The translations under genes and the position numbers were made by a program. Below the pieces are notes generated by a model. That model was given only the letters and a program-made list of their open reading frames with translations. It made no database searches and had not been told where the DNA came from. From the NCBI GenBank assembly GCA_023457255.1, contig JAEWMB010000026.1:62001-126000 (forward strand): DNA of 64,000 nt, given 5' to 3'. This document shows, one piece after another, positions 34,041 through 42,164 of this stretch (positions are counted from its first letter, which is position 1; every line of letters starts with the position of its first letter). Origin of the DNA: Bacillota bacterium. GTDB lineage: Bacteria > Bacillota > Clostridia > Lachnospirales > Lachnospiraceae.

Positions 34041-34568
34041 ATGCCTAAATTGCGAAAAATGTTAGGAAGTGCTGATTCGCCCTATATTCTGCCACTGATG
34101 AAATTAATTGAGACACAAAACAAAACAACAATAGCAAATTGGTGTATTGACTATGCAGCAAAGTATTTTCTGCCAATCTATGAAAAATCCTATCCGAAAG
34201 ACGAGAGGCTTATCAATGCGCTGCAGGCTTCCAAGGATCTGATTATGGGCAATATAAAAGCTGCAGATGCAAAAAAGATAATAAAAGAAGCTACTGCAGC
34301 CGCAAAAGAGGCAGAGGAAAATCCAGCGGCTTGTGCAGCAGCAAAAGCAGTGGGACAGGCAGCAGGAGCAATCTATACTCCTACCCATTCTTTAGGCCTT
34401 GCCTTCTATGGAGCCGCTGCGATTGCTTACGACCGTGTTGGTGTTTTAGAAACTGCTGAAGTTTATGAGCAGATTGCTTCTGAAGAATGTGCTAAGTTAG
34501 AGGCGGCTTTACGAAAGATTTATGTTGAAAACGAACCTAATCCGGTAAAAATAAATTGGTATTGCTAA
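34041..34568 (+). CDS. Imm-5-like putative immunity protein
   Basis: 175 residues, mainly helical. The pattern LGSADSPYILPLMKLIETQ, NWCIDYA, YPKDERLINAL and YTPTHSLGLAFYGAAAIAYDR matches a family annotated as Imm-5-like putative immunity proteins, thought to protect against a polymorphic toxin. ATG 34041 has GGAAGGAG 8 nt upstream; an earlier in-frame ATG (33969) would add 24 unrelated residues. No toxin gene is adjacent, so it is an orphan or has another role. The family assignment is from memory of the pattern. Confidence 0.68.
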   Translation: MPKLRKMLGSADSPYILPLMKLIETQNKTTIANWCIDYAAKYFLPIYEKSYPKDERLINALQASKDLIMGNIKAADAKKIIKEATAAAKEAEENPAACAAAKAVGQAAGAIYTPTHSLGLAFYGAAAIAYDRVGVLETAEVYEQIASEECAKLEAALRKIYVENEPNPVKINWYC

Positions 34569-34584
34569 TCTATCATTCGCTGCT

Positions 34585-34625
34585 AAAGAAATGTATCGTT
34601 TTACGATAGGAACTTATTTCTTTTT
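34585..34625 (+). terminator. Terminator after the Imm-5-like gene
   Basis: AAAGAAAT/ATTTCTTT outer stem with an inner TATCG/CGATA hairpin, followed by T residues. A 12-base repeat (TTATTATTCTAA-like) occurs twice in the next 90 bp. Confidence 0.65.
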
Positions 34626-34774
34626 AAGGGCTTATTATTCTAATTGGGAGCCATATTTATCCTGAGTCAGCTCTTATTACCAAGGCTTAGAGCCTCATTA
34701 TTCTAACTTTAAATGAACACATAACCCAAGGTTATAATATGAGAGAGAAATATACAAAACTATAGTACATTAGC

Positions 34775-34803
34775 TTGACAAAGCGAAGTACTGTTGCTAC
34801 AAT
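34775..34803 (+). promoter_or_regulatory. Strong promoter of ilvH-ilvC
   Basis: Consensus TTGACA (34775-34780), 17 bp, TACAAT (34798-34803) with TGC as an extended -10. No T-box is present in the 60-nt leader. Confidence 0.82.
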
Positions 34804-34863
34804 AATTAGTAAATTTAAATCAGGAAGGCGAGCAAGACTGCGAATCCGGAAATGGAGTATCTT

Positions 34864-35364
34864 ATGAGAAAGATGGTTTTATCTATTTTGGTAGAAAACA
34901 CTGCTGGTGTACTTAGCCGTGTGTCTGGTCTCTTTAGTAGGAGAGGCTATAATATTGATAGTTTGACCGTTGGTGAAACTGAGAATCCTGCATTTTCTAG
35001 GATGACGGTTGTTGTAAATGGAGAGGAACAAATCTTAGAGCAGATTAGAAATCAACTTCAAAAACTTGAAGATGTCGTGGAGATAAAAGAATTACATAGT
35101 GAAGAATCCGTTTGCCGGGAGTTAATTCTGGTAAAAGTTCAAGCAGGGGAAGCGGAACGTAAAGATGTAATTGCAGTAGCGGATATTTTCCGGGCTAAGA
35201 TAGTTGACGTAGCCAAAGAATCGTTGATGATTGAGCTGACGGGAAATCAGGCAAAGATTGATGCATTTATAAAGTTATTGGATGGTTTTAAAATTTTAGA
35301 AATTGTGAGAACTGGTATTACCGGATTACCTAGAGGCTCCGGTGATATCGCAGATTACGTATAA
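34864..35364 (+). CDS. ilvH: Acetolactate synthase small (regulatory) subunit
   Basis: 166 residues. An N-terminal ACT domain (VLSILVENTAGVLSRVSGLF and RRGYNIDSLTVG) binds valine for feedback control, and the C-terminal domain (about 80-160) activates the catalytic subunit. The catalytic subunit gene (ilvB) is not in the window. ATG 34864 with GGAG 6 nt upstream matches homologues; an in-frame ATG 12 nt earlier adds four residues. ilvC follows 81 nt later. Confidence 0.94.
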   Translation: MRKMVLSILVENTAGVLSRVSGLFSRRGYNIDSLTVGETENPAFSRMTVVVNGEEQILEQIRNQLQKLEDVVEIKELHSEESVCRELILVKVQAGEAERKDVIAVADIFRAKIVDVAKESLMIELTGNQAKIDAFIKLLDGFKILEIVRTGITGLPRGSGDIADYV

Positions 35365-35445
35365 TTAGGTATGCCCGCTTGTTTAGTTTGAGTGCTTAAC
35401 AGGTTGAACATAGAATAAAGTAATTTTATTTAGGAGGATAATAGA

Positions 35446-36456
35446 ATGGCAAAGATTTATTACCAGCAGGATTGTAACCTTTCTCTACTTGAGGGAAAAA
35501 CGGTAGCTGTCATCGGCTACGGCAGCCAAGGACATGCGCATGCACTTAACATGAAGGAGTCCGGTGTACATGTTATTATCGGCTTATATGAAGGAAGTAA
35601 GTCATGGGCTAAGGCGGAAGCGGCAGGCTTGGAAGTATATACGGCAGCAGAAGCGGCAAAGAAGGCAGATGTGATTATGATCCTTATCAATGATGAGAAG
35701 CAGGCACAGATGTATAAAGAGTCTATTGAGCCAAACTTGGAAGCAGGAAATGCATTAATGTTTGCTCATGGTTTTGCGATTCATTTTGGTCAGATTATTC
35801 CTCCTAAGGATGTCGATGTATTAATGATTGCTCCAAAGGGTCCTGGACATACTGTAAGGGGTCAATACTTAGAGGGGCAGGGAGTACCTTGCTTAATTGC
35901 GGTTCATCAGGATGCTACAGGTAAGGCACATGATTTAGGTCTTGCTTATGCACTTGCTATCGGTGGTGCAAGAGCAGGTGTTCTTGAGACAACCTTCCGT
36001 GAAGAGACGGAGACTGACCTTTTTGGTGAGCAGGCGGTACTTTGCGGTGGTGTTACAGCATTAATGAAGTGTGGTTTTGAAGTTCTTGTGGAAGCTGGAT
36101 ATGAGCCGGAAAGTGCATACTTTGAGTGTATTCATGAGATGAAGTTGATTGTTGACTTAATCAACGAGAGCGGTTTTGCAGGTATGAGATATTCTATCTC
36201 CAATACAGCAGAATACGGTGACTATATGACTGGACCAAAGATTATTACAGAAGACACTAAAAATGCGATGCGCCAGGTTTTAAAAGATATTCAGGAAGGT
36301 GTATTTGCACGTAATTGGTTACTTGAGAACCAGATTGGCTGTACAAACTTTAATGCAAGAAGAAGAATGGAATCGGAGCATCAGCTTGAGAAAGTTGGCG
36401 CCGAGTTAAGAAGCTTGATGAGCTGGACTCAGAAGAAAAAGTTAATCGATAACTAA
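35446..36456 (+). CDS. ilvC: Ketol-acid reductoisomerase
   Basis: 336 residues, the class I length. The Rossmann motif VIGYGSQGHAHALNMKESG and the APKGPGHTVRGQYLEGQGVPCLIAV segment (given in parts) are diagnostic, with Mg-binding acids in EETETDLFGEQ and CIHEMK. It converts acetolactate to dihydroxyisovalerate in valine/leucine/isoleucine synthesis with NAD(P)H and Mg2+. AGGAGG lies 7 nt before ATG. It is co-transcribed with ilvH. Confidence 0.97.
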   Translation: MAKIYYQQDCNLSLLEGKTVAVIGYGSQGHAHALNMKESGVHVIIGLYEGSKSWAKAEAAGLEVYTAAEAAKKADVIMILINDEKQAQMYKESIEPNLEAGNALMFAHGFAIHFGQIIPPKDVDVLMIAPKGPGHTVRGQYLEGQGVPCLIAVHQDATGKAHDLGLAYALAIGGARAGVLETTFREETETDLFGEQAVLCGGVTALMKCGFEVLVEAGYEPESAYFECIHEMKLIVDLINESGFAGMRYSISNTAEYGDYMTGPKIITEDTKNAMRQVLKDIQEGVFARNWLLENQIGCTNFNARRRMESEHQLEKVGAELRSLMSWTQKKKLIDN

Positions 36457-36527
36457 AATTCTGCTTATATCAAATCATACCCAAATATATTCTAAAGGAT
36501 AATTTTATCAAGATTATTCCTTAAGCA

Positions 36528-36590
36528 AAACAACTCAGGTAAATCTTAGAAAGCACAATGCTTTTTGAAGGTTCACTTGAGTTGTTTTTG
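36528..36590 (+). terminator. Terminator after ilvC
   Basis: AAACAACTCA with TGAGTTGTTT as the stem (one inner mismatch), an internal AAAGCA/TGCTTT hairpin, then TTTTG. Confidence 0.75.
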
Positions 36591-36818
36591 TGTTATAAAT
36601 AATTATATTCCGAAGACGCATCCATTCTTCTTGTATTTTTGACTATTTTTTATAATAGAAGCAGGCATTTTCTGTAGGAAAAAGATATTGCGAGTTCAGG
36701 TATATCATGGTATCCTATGTTAGCGATAAAGGTTTGTTTAGAGAAATCAAGAAGCGGGAAGCAGGCTTGCCCGTAATTGTTATTATAAGGTGCGTAAAGC
36801 GTCAGAATTGAGGATAGA
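36591..36818. other. Upstream region of the MATE gene
   Basis: A TATAAT at 36651-36656 could be a -10, with a poor -35 (TTCTTG, 17 bp away). Nothing else is clear. Confidence 0.4.
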
Positions 36819-38204
36819 ATGGCTAGGTCGAATACAAAGGATATGACACAGGGAAATCCAACCAAATTAATACTTTTCTTCTCACTCCCATTGCTGATAG
36901 GAAATGTAGTCCAACAATTATACAATATGACAGATACCATTATTGTGGGGCAGTGTCTTGGAGCGAATGCATTGGCAGCGGTAGGAACAACCGGGCCGCT
37001 TAGTTTTTTAATTTTAGGTTTTGTGATTGGAATAACAGGCGGAATTGCAGTAATTGCCGCTCAGCGATTTGGTGCAAAAGATGAGGATGGGTTAAAACGT
37101 TCCGTAGCTACTTCAATTATGCTGGGAATTTTTATTACTATCGTTATTACCATACTGGCGGTACTGCTTGCAAAACCATTATTACGTTTAATTAATACAC
37201 CGGATACAATTTTGCAAGAGGCATATGAATATATTGTAGTAATTTTTCTGGGTGTATTTTCTTGTATGCTCTATAACATGGTAGCGTGCTTGCTTCGGGC
37301 AATTGGAGATAGCAAGACTCCGTTATATTTTCTGGCGGTTTCTTCCGCTTTAAATATAGGGCTGGATTTTTTATTTATTCTAACTTTTAATATGGGAGTT
37401 GCAGGAGCAGCCTGGGCGACTGTATTATCGCAGTTTTTATCTGGTCTTGCCTGCGTTATTTATGCTTTTGTGAAATATCCAATGCTTCATTTATCAAAGA
37501 AAGATTTTCACTTTGATATAAGATTTGCTTGGAAACATTTGCAGATTGGATTACCTATGGCATTTCAATTCTCTATCACAGCAATTGGTGTAATTATTCT
37601 GCAGGGTGCTCTTAACCTTTTTGGAGAAGCTAAGATTGCAGCATTTACTGCTGGAGCTAAAGTTGAACAGTTAGTAACTCAACCGGCTGGAACTTTTGGT
37701 GTTACAATGGCTAATTATGCAGGGCAGAATTTAGGGGCAAATCGAATTGACCGAATTAAAGTTGGTGTTAGAAAATGTACTATGCTAACTCTTACTTTTG
37801 CGGTACTGGCAATGATACTGCTGCAAATTTTCTCAAAGCCATTGCTTTATTTATTTGATGTAGGTGATAACCCGGTAATCATGGATGCAGCGCTGATGTA
37901 TTTAAGACTATGCTCCATCTTTTTCCCATTCTTATTCCTGATTTTTGTTTACCGGAATGTATTACAGGGAGTTGGAAGAAGTTTTATGCCTTTAATGGCA
38001 GGAGTTTTTGAATTAGTAGCTCGTTCTGCCGCCGCCTTCTTACTTCCCGGACTCATTGGATACGCAGGCATATGCCTTGCAGGGCCTGCAGCCTGGGTAG
38101 CCGCCGCCGTTTTATTATTTGTATCTTATCATATTGTTATTAAGCAGGTAGAGAAACAATATTTAAGAAAAAAGAGTTCCTCTATTGACAAACTTTCTCG
38201 ATAG
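36819..38204 (+). CDS. MATE family efflux transporter
   Basis: 461 residues with about 12 hydrophobic helices in two related halves. The first half starts PTKLILFFSLPLLIGNVVQQ, followed by LYNMTDTIIVGQCLGANALAAVG, the MATE signature; the second has GLPMAFQFSITAIG and FGVTMANYAGQNLGA. It would export drugs or metabolites using a Na+ or H+ gradient. TGAGGA lies 3-9 nt before ATG. A promoter for the next gene sits in its last codons. Confidence 0.93.
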   Translation: MARSNTKDMTQGNPTKLILFFSLPLLIGNVVQQLYNMTDTIIVGQCLGANALAAVGTTGPLSFLILGFVIGITGGIAVIAAQRFGAKDEDGLKRSVATSIMLGIFITIVITILAVLLAKPLLRLINTPDTILQEAYEYIVVIFLGVFSCMLYNMVACLLRAIGDSKTPLYFLAVSSALNIGLDFLFILTFNMGVAGAAWATVLSQFLSGLACVIYAFVKYPMLHLSKKDFHFDIRFAWKHLQIGLPMAFQFSITAIGVIILQGALNLFGEAKIAAFTAGAKVEQLVTQPAGTFGVTMANYAGQNLGANRIDRIKVGVRKCTMLTLTFAVLAMILLQIFSKPLLYLFDVGDNPVIMDAALMYLRLCSIFFPFLFLIFVYRNVLQGVGRSFMPLMAGVFELVARSAAAFLLPGLIGYAGICLAGPAAWVAAAVLLFVSYHIVIKQVEKQYLRKKSSSIDKLSR

Positions 38205-38238
38205 GGTATAATTAATTGTGTGCATATGCACAATTAAT
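38185..38238 (+). promoter_or_regulatory. Promoter with palindromic operator before the DUF134-Mrp operon
   Basis: TTGACA (38185-38190), 16 bp, TATAAT (38207-38212). Over the start point lies a perfect inverted repeat, ATTAATTGTG-n8-CACAATTAAT (38211-38238). An operator at this place fits repression, perhaps by the DUF134 protein itself. Confidence 0.72.
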
Positions 38239-38253
38239 CCGAATTATTGTTAG

Positions 38254-38336
38254 CTTACCGGCAGCAGTGAGTGCGTAGTTCTGCAAAGATTTACTTGCCA
38301 AAGAAGTGGCTGTGCATTTTTTGCTAGTGTGGTAAG
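38254..38336 (+). ncRNA. Possible structured leader before the DUF134 gene
   Basis: CTTACC (38254-38259) pairs with GGTAAG (38331-38336). Inside are GCAG/CTGC and GCCA-aagaag-TGGC hairpins and a T run (38317-38322). The closing arm ends 8 nt before the GGGAG ribosome binding site. Class not recognised. Confidence 0.35.
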
Positions 38337-38354
38337 GGTTTAATGGGAGTAAAT

Positions 38355-38717
38355 ATGCCTAGAAACGGAGTATGCAGGCGGGTGTGTGCGGATTTTCAGA
38401 ATACGGTATTTACACCTGCAAGCGGAAAAAAAGAGTATGTAAAATTGAATGTAGAAGAATTGGAAGCGCTGCGGCTTTGCGACCTTGAAGGGTTAGAACA
38501 AGAAGATGCAGCAGGAAGAATGCAGGTATCAAGAGGTACCTTTCAACGTATTCTATACTCAGCAAGAAAAAAAAGTGCAGAGGCATTATGCGAAGCAAAA
38601 GGCGTTTTGGTTGAGGGTGGTAATTACTCCATAGCAACCTCGCATTGCGACTGCAAAAAGCGATGTAAAGCCTGTAAGATGGGAAAGGAAGAAAACCATA
38701 AAGAGGATACACCGTAA
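38355..38717 (+). CDS. DUF134 family DNA-binding protein
   Basis: 120 residues. The helix-turn-helix region (LNVEELEALRLCDLEGLEQE and DAAGRMQVSRGTFQRIL) resembles sigma-70 region 4. The N-terminus MPRNGVCRRVC and the tail CDCKKRCKAC hold Cys clusters that may bind metal or an Fe-S cluster. ATG 38355 follows GGGAG; a start at 38343 adds four residues. DUF134 genes commonly neighbour NifX/NifB-type or Mrp genes. It may regulate this operon through the palindrome at 38211. The ligand is not known. Confidence 0.88.
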   Translation: MPRNGVCRRVCADFQNTVFTPASGKKEYVKLNVEELEALRLCDLEGLEQEDAAGRMQVSRGTFQRILYSARKKSAEALCEAKGVLVEGGNYSIATSHCDCKKRCKACKMGKEENHKEDTP

Positions 38718-38744
38718 GAATCTAGAACATGAAGGAGATAGTAT

Positions 38745-40022
38745 ATGAGCGAACAAGTATATGAACAACAAAGCAGCTGTTCCAGCAATTGCAGCAGTTG
38801 CAGCTCCAATTGCAGTTCAAGAAAACCATCAAAAGAAGACTTTTTAGCACCGATGAATCAATACAGTCGTGTAAAGAAAGTAATTGGTATTGTAAGCGGG
38901 AAGGGTGGTGTCGGAAAATCCACCGTAACATCTTATCTAACAGTTCTTATGAATCGTATGGGTTATAAGACTGCTGTTTTAGATGCAGATATTACCGGAC
39001 CCTCTATTCCGAAAGCATTCGGAATTCATAAGAAGGCAGAAGCCAATGAGCTTGGTATCCTGCCTGCTATCACAAAAAATGGAATTGAAGTGATGTCCGT
39101 TAACTTATTGCTAGAGGATGAAGAAACTCCGGTTGTTTGGAGGGGGCCTGTAATAGCAGGAACGGTAAAACAGTTTTGGTCTGACGTAGTATGGGGGGAG
39201 GTTGACTACTTATTTGTCGATATGCCGCCAGGAACCGGTGATGTTCCGCTTACCGTATTTCAGTCGCTTCCTTTGGATGGTATTATTATTGTTACTAGTC
39301 CTCAGGAATTAGTATCTATGATAGTTTCCAAAGCAGTTAATATGGCAAATGCTATGGATATTAAAACCTTAGGTTTTATAGAAAATTATTCTTATTTGGA
39401 ATGTCATAATTGCAAAGAGAAGATTAGTGTATTTGGAGAAAGTCATATCGATGAAATCTCAGCAAAATTCGGTGTGCCGGTGCTTGCTAAATTACCGATT
39501 AATCCGGAGATTGCAAAGACAATTGATGCAGGTAAGGCAGAGGAGCTGCAAGGAGATTGGCTTGATGAGGCTGCCAAGACACTTGAAAGGCTACTTCCGG
39601 TAGAGTCTAAAGCAAAAAATAAAAAGAAAATTGCGGTAACAACAGACGAGAATCAAAATGTTTTCCAGCATTTTGGACATTGTGAAACCTTTACTGTGTT
39701 TGAGGTTGAGGGAGATTCACTAAAAGTTAAGAGTACCCTTAGGAATTCAGGCAGCGGTCATGCTGCAACGGTAGAGTTATTAAAAGAAATGGGCGTTAAT
39801 GTTGTAATCTGTGGAGGGATTGGAAGTGCTGCCATGGGGCTTCTCATGGATGAAGATATTCTTGTAATTCCCGGTATGCAAGGTGATATCGAGGTTGCGG
39901 TTGCCTCTTTCTTAGATGGAGCTGCCAAGCCATCTACGGAAGCGAATTGTGATCACCACACTCATGAAGAGGGAGAGCACAATTGCCAAAGCGGCAGCTG
40001 TTCCTGTGGCGGCTGTCATTAA
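38745..40022 (+). CDS. Mrp/NBP35 Fe-S carrier ATPase fused to a NifX/NifB-like domain
   Basis: 425 residues. An N-terminal Cys motif (C12, C16, C19, C23), a deviant Walker A GKGGVGKST (52-60), VDMPPGTGD and a CxxC at C220/C223 define an Mrp/NBP35 ATPase that binds and transfers an Fe-S cluster. Residues about 300-400 (KIAVTTDENQNVFQHFGHCE, then ICGGIGSAAMGLL) are a dinitrogenase iron-molybdenum cofactor (NifX-like) domain. The tail is a His/Cys metal-binding stretch (CDHHTHEEGEHNC, CSCGGCH). AAGGAG lies about 7 nt upstream. It follows the DUF134 gene by 27 nt. Confidence 0.93.
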   Translation: MSEQVYEQQSSCSSNCSSCSSNCSSRKPSKEDFLAPMNQYSRVKKVIGIVSGKGGVGKSTVTSYLTVLMNRMGYKTAVLDADITGPSIPKAFGIHKKAEANELGILPAITKNGIEVMSVNLLLEDEETPVVWRGPVIAGTVKQFWSDVVWGEVDYLFVDMPPGTGDVPLTVFQSLPLDGIIIVTSPQELVSMIVSKAVNMANAMDIKTLGFIENYSYLECHNCKEKISVFGESHIDEISAKFGVPVLAKLPINPEIAKTIDAGKAEELQGDWLDEAAKTLERLLPVESKAKNKKKIAVTTDENQNVFQHFGHCETFTVFEVEGDSLKVKSTLRNSGSGHAATVELLKEMGVNVVICGGIGSAAMGLLMDEDILVIPGMQGDIEVAVASFLDGAAKPSTEANCDHHTHEEGEHNCQSGSCSCGGCH

Positions 40023-40117
40023 CAAGAAGTAGATTCTAAAGTAAAATTTAGAAGATATTAAAGCTGAAATATTTTTAAATCAGAAAATGTATTGGCAAAA
40101 TATAATCTACTTGTTTG

Positions 40118-40146
40118 TTGACATATGAAAATAGATGTAGTATAGT
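40118..40146 (+). promoter_or_regulatory. Promoter of the M-box transcript
   Basis: TTGACA (40118-40123), 17 bp, TATAGT (40141-40146), directly before the riboswitch. Confidence 0.8.
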
Positions 40147-40152
40147 ATGTAA

Positions 40153-40326
40153 GGAATTAAACTTCGGTAGGTGAGGCTACCGCAGGGATATGGATTGCTA
40201 CCGCGAAATAATGGAGACACTATTAGTTGGTTAGCAGGTTGTGTCGAATCAAGGCATAACCTAATGCAATTTCAAGGCATCCAATGTATGCCATGCCCTG
40301 CGATGCTAAAGCTTGAACGGTTAATT
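40153..40326 (+). ncRNA. M-box magnesium riboswitch (ykoK leader)
   Basis: P1 is AATTAA (40155-40160) with TTAATT (40321-40326). The conserved core is present: GGTGAGGCT near 40170, GGAGACACTATTAG, and near the end AATGTATGCCATGCCCTGCG and ATGCTAAAGCTTGAACGG. M-box RNAs fold tightly when Mg2+ is plentiful and switch off Mg uptake genes. A terminator follows, and CTTCGG (40162-40167) is complementary to CCGAAG in that terminator's loop. Confidence 0.93.
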
Positions 40327-40349
40327 ATTACGATGAAATGAATTCGTAA

Positions 40350-40396
40350 GCCTTGTTCTTTTGCCGAAGATTTTGGTAAGTGAACAGGGCTTTTTT
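40350..40396 (+). terminator. Regulated terminator of the M-box
   Basis: GCCTTGTTC (40350-40358) pairs with GAACAGGGC (40382-40390), followed by six T residues. It is expected to form when the riboswitch holds Mg2+. Confidence 0.88.
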
Positions 40397-40476
40397 GTTG
40401 TAATGAATCCAGGGATAGAAAGATTGTGCGGCAAAGAGGAGTCTCTATTTTATAAATAGAAAGAGAGGTGAGGAGA

Positions 40477-40644
40477 ATGGACGATGGCAGTTGCAGTAGT
40501 AACGGCATAAAACCAAAGCAGCGTAGCGTCAAGGGGAATCAGTATAATAAGAAAGCAAAGTCACTGATTATCTTAAATGCGCAGGGAGTATGCGCAAAGG
40601 TAGAGGTTGAATTGACATTGTCTATTCTCCTTGGCGTGCAATAG
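40477..40644 (+). CDS. Small 55-residue protein gene between the M-box and mgtE
   Basis: ATG 40477 follows a strong AGAGGTGAGGAG. The product begins MDDGSCSSNGIKPKQRS, has a basic middle (NQYNKKAKS) and ends with a hydrophobic stretch, ELTLSILLGVQ. It lies after the riboswitch terminator, so it would be made only when magnesium is low. It may be a small regulator of MgtE or a leader peptide. I do not recognise a homologue. Confidence 0.5.
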   Translation: MDDGSCSSNGIKPKQRSVKGNQYNKKAKSLIILNAQGVCAKVEVELTLSILLGVQ

Positions 40645-40713
40645 AGGGTGGGACACAATAGGATGTCTCCGGTTTTATGCCAACTTGATTGAAAATGACA
40701 GGAGGGCATAACC

Positions 40714-42045
40714 ATGCAAGAAAAAGTAATACAGTTATTAGAAAGTAAATGTTACAATGAGTTGAAACTATATTTGGAAGCTTTAAACAGTGCTGATATT
40801 GCACAGATTCTAAGTGAAGTAAAAAACGAAGATATGATTTTACTTTACCGTTTCTTATCAAAAGATACGGCAGTAGAAACCTTCTCCTATATGGAAACTG
40901 AGCTTCAGGAACGTTTGATTCATGCAATGACAGACAAAGAGTTACACGATGTTACGACTAAGCTCTTCTTAGATGATACTGTTGATTTAATTGAGGAGAT
41001 GCCGGCGAATATTGTGAAAAGAATATTAAAGCAAGCTCATCCGGAGCAACGAAAATTAATCAATGAATTCTTACAATATTCTTCCGATAGTGCCGGCAGT
41101 GTGATGACTATTGAGTTTATTGATCTAAAGGCAACGATGACGGTTGACGAAGCATTCACAAAGATTCGGAAGATTGGCCTTAATAAAGAAACAATCTATA
41201 CCTGCTATGTTCTTGATGATAGCAGAAGGTTACAAGGAATTGTTACGGTAAAGGACTTGCTCCTAAGTTCGAACGACACTATTCTATCGGAAATCATGGA
41301 GACAAATTTAATTACAGCAAATACGCATGAGGATAAAGAGGAGGTAGTAAGAAAATTTGATAAATATGATTTTCTTGCACTGCCTGTTGTAGATCAGGAA
41401 TTTAGGCTGGTAGGCATTATCACCATAGATGATGCAATCGATGTCATACAGGAGGAGAATACGGAGGACTTTGAGAAAATGGCAGCACTGGCACCATCAG
41501 AGGATACGTATTTTAGAACCTCCGTATTTCAACATGCTAAGAACCGTATCGTGTGGCTGCTGGTATTAATGCTTTCAGCTACGATAACGGGAGCATTGAT
41601 TACGAAATACGAGAATGCCTTCAAAGCGATTCCTTTATTAGTTGCATTTATTCCAATGTTAATGGATACCGGCGGAAATTGTGGTTCTCAGAGTTCCACA
41701 CTTGTGATTCGTGGTATGGCTCTTGATGAAATCCGTTCGAAAGACCTTTTCCGGGTGTTATTTAGAGAAGTTCGTGTCGCCCTCTTAGTAGGAGTAATGC
41801 TCGGTTCTGTCAATGCGTTACGTATTTTAATTCAGTATAAAGATCCTGTATTAGCGATAGTTGTAGGTCTTACCTTAGTTGCTACGGTATGCTTATCAAA
41901 AGCTTTGGGGTGTATGCTTCCTATGATTGCAAAGCGTTTTAAATTTGATCCGGCATTAATGGCAGCCCCTTTAATTACTACAATCGTAGATACTTGTTCT
42001 ATTTTGATTTATTTTTCCATTGCGATGAGAATCATGAACTTATAG
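40714..42045 (+). CDS. mgtE: Magnesium transporter MgtE
   Basis: 443 residues. An N-terminal helical domain (about 1-125), a CBS pair (about 130-250) and about five membrane helices (from about 270) with the pore motif PMLMDTGGNCGSQSS are diagnostic. Cytosolic domains sense Mg2+ and gate the channel. AGGAGGG lies 9 nt before ATG; GGTTTTATGCC upstream can pair with GGCATAACC spanning the ribosome-binding region, leaving AGGAG in the loop. The M-box controls the transcript. Confidence 0.97.
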   Translation: MQEKVIQLLESKCYNELKLYLEALNSADIAQILSEVKNEDMILLYRFLSKDTAVETFSYMETELQERLIHAMTDKELHDVTTKLFLDDTVDLIEEMPANIVKRILKQAHPEQRKLINEFLQYSSDSAGSVMTIEFIDLKATMTVDEAFTKIRKIGLNKETIYTCYVLDDSRRLQGIVTVKDLLLSSNDTILSEIMETNLITANTHEDKEEVVRKFDKYDFLALPVVDQEFRLVGIITIDDAIDVIQEENTEDFEKMAALAPSEDTYFRTSVFQHAKNRIVWLLVLMLSATITGALITKYENAFKAIPLLVAFIPMLMDTGGNCGSQSSTLVIRGMALDEIRSKDLFRVLFREVRVALLVGVMLGSVNALRILIQYKDPVLAIVVGLTLVATVCLSKALGCMLPMIAKRFKFDPALMAAPLITTIVDTCSILIYFSIAMRIMNL

Positions 42046-42063
42046 AGTTATAGATAGATTAAA

Positions 42064-42090
42064 GAAGCCCCCTTTCCTGAGCGGGGCTTC
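42064..42090. terminator. Hairpin between convergent mgtE and CNNM genes
   Basis: GAAGCCCC/GGGGCTTC stem around 11 bases. T-runs are short on both sides. Confidence 0.6.
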
Positions 42091-42164
42091 CTTGATACCA
42101 CATTTGAAATCCGATAGGATTTAATTTTATATTTTTGATGTATCATAGTTATTTTTTGTTTCTG

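Noticed and set aside
34569..34851. T-box leader for ilvH
   Set aside because: No T-box sequence (GGTGGNACCGCG) or specifier stem is present, and the strong promoter leaves only a short leader.
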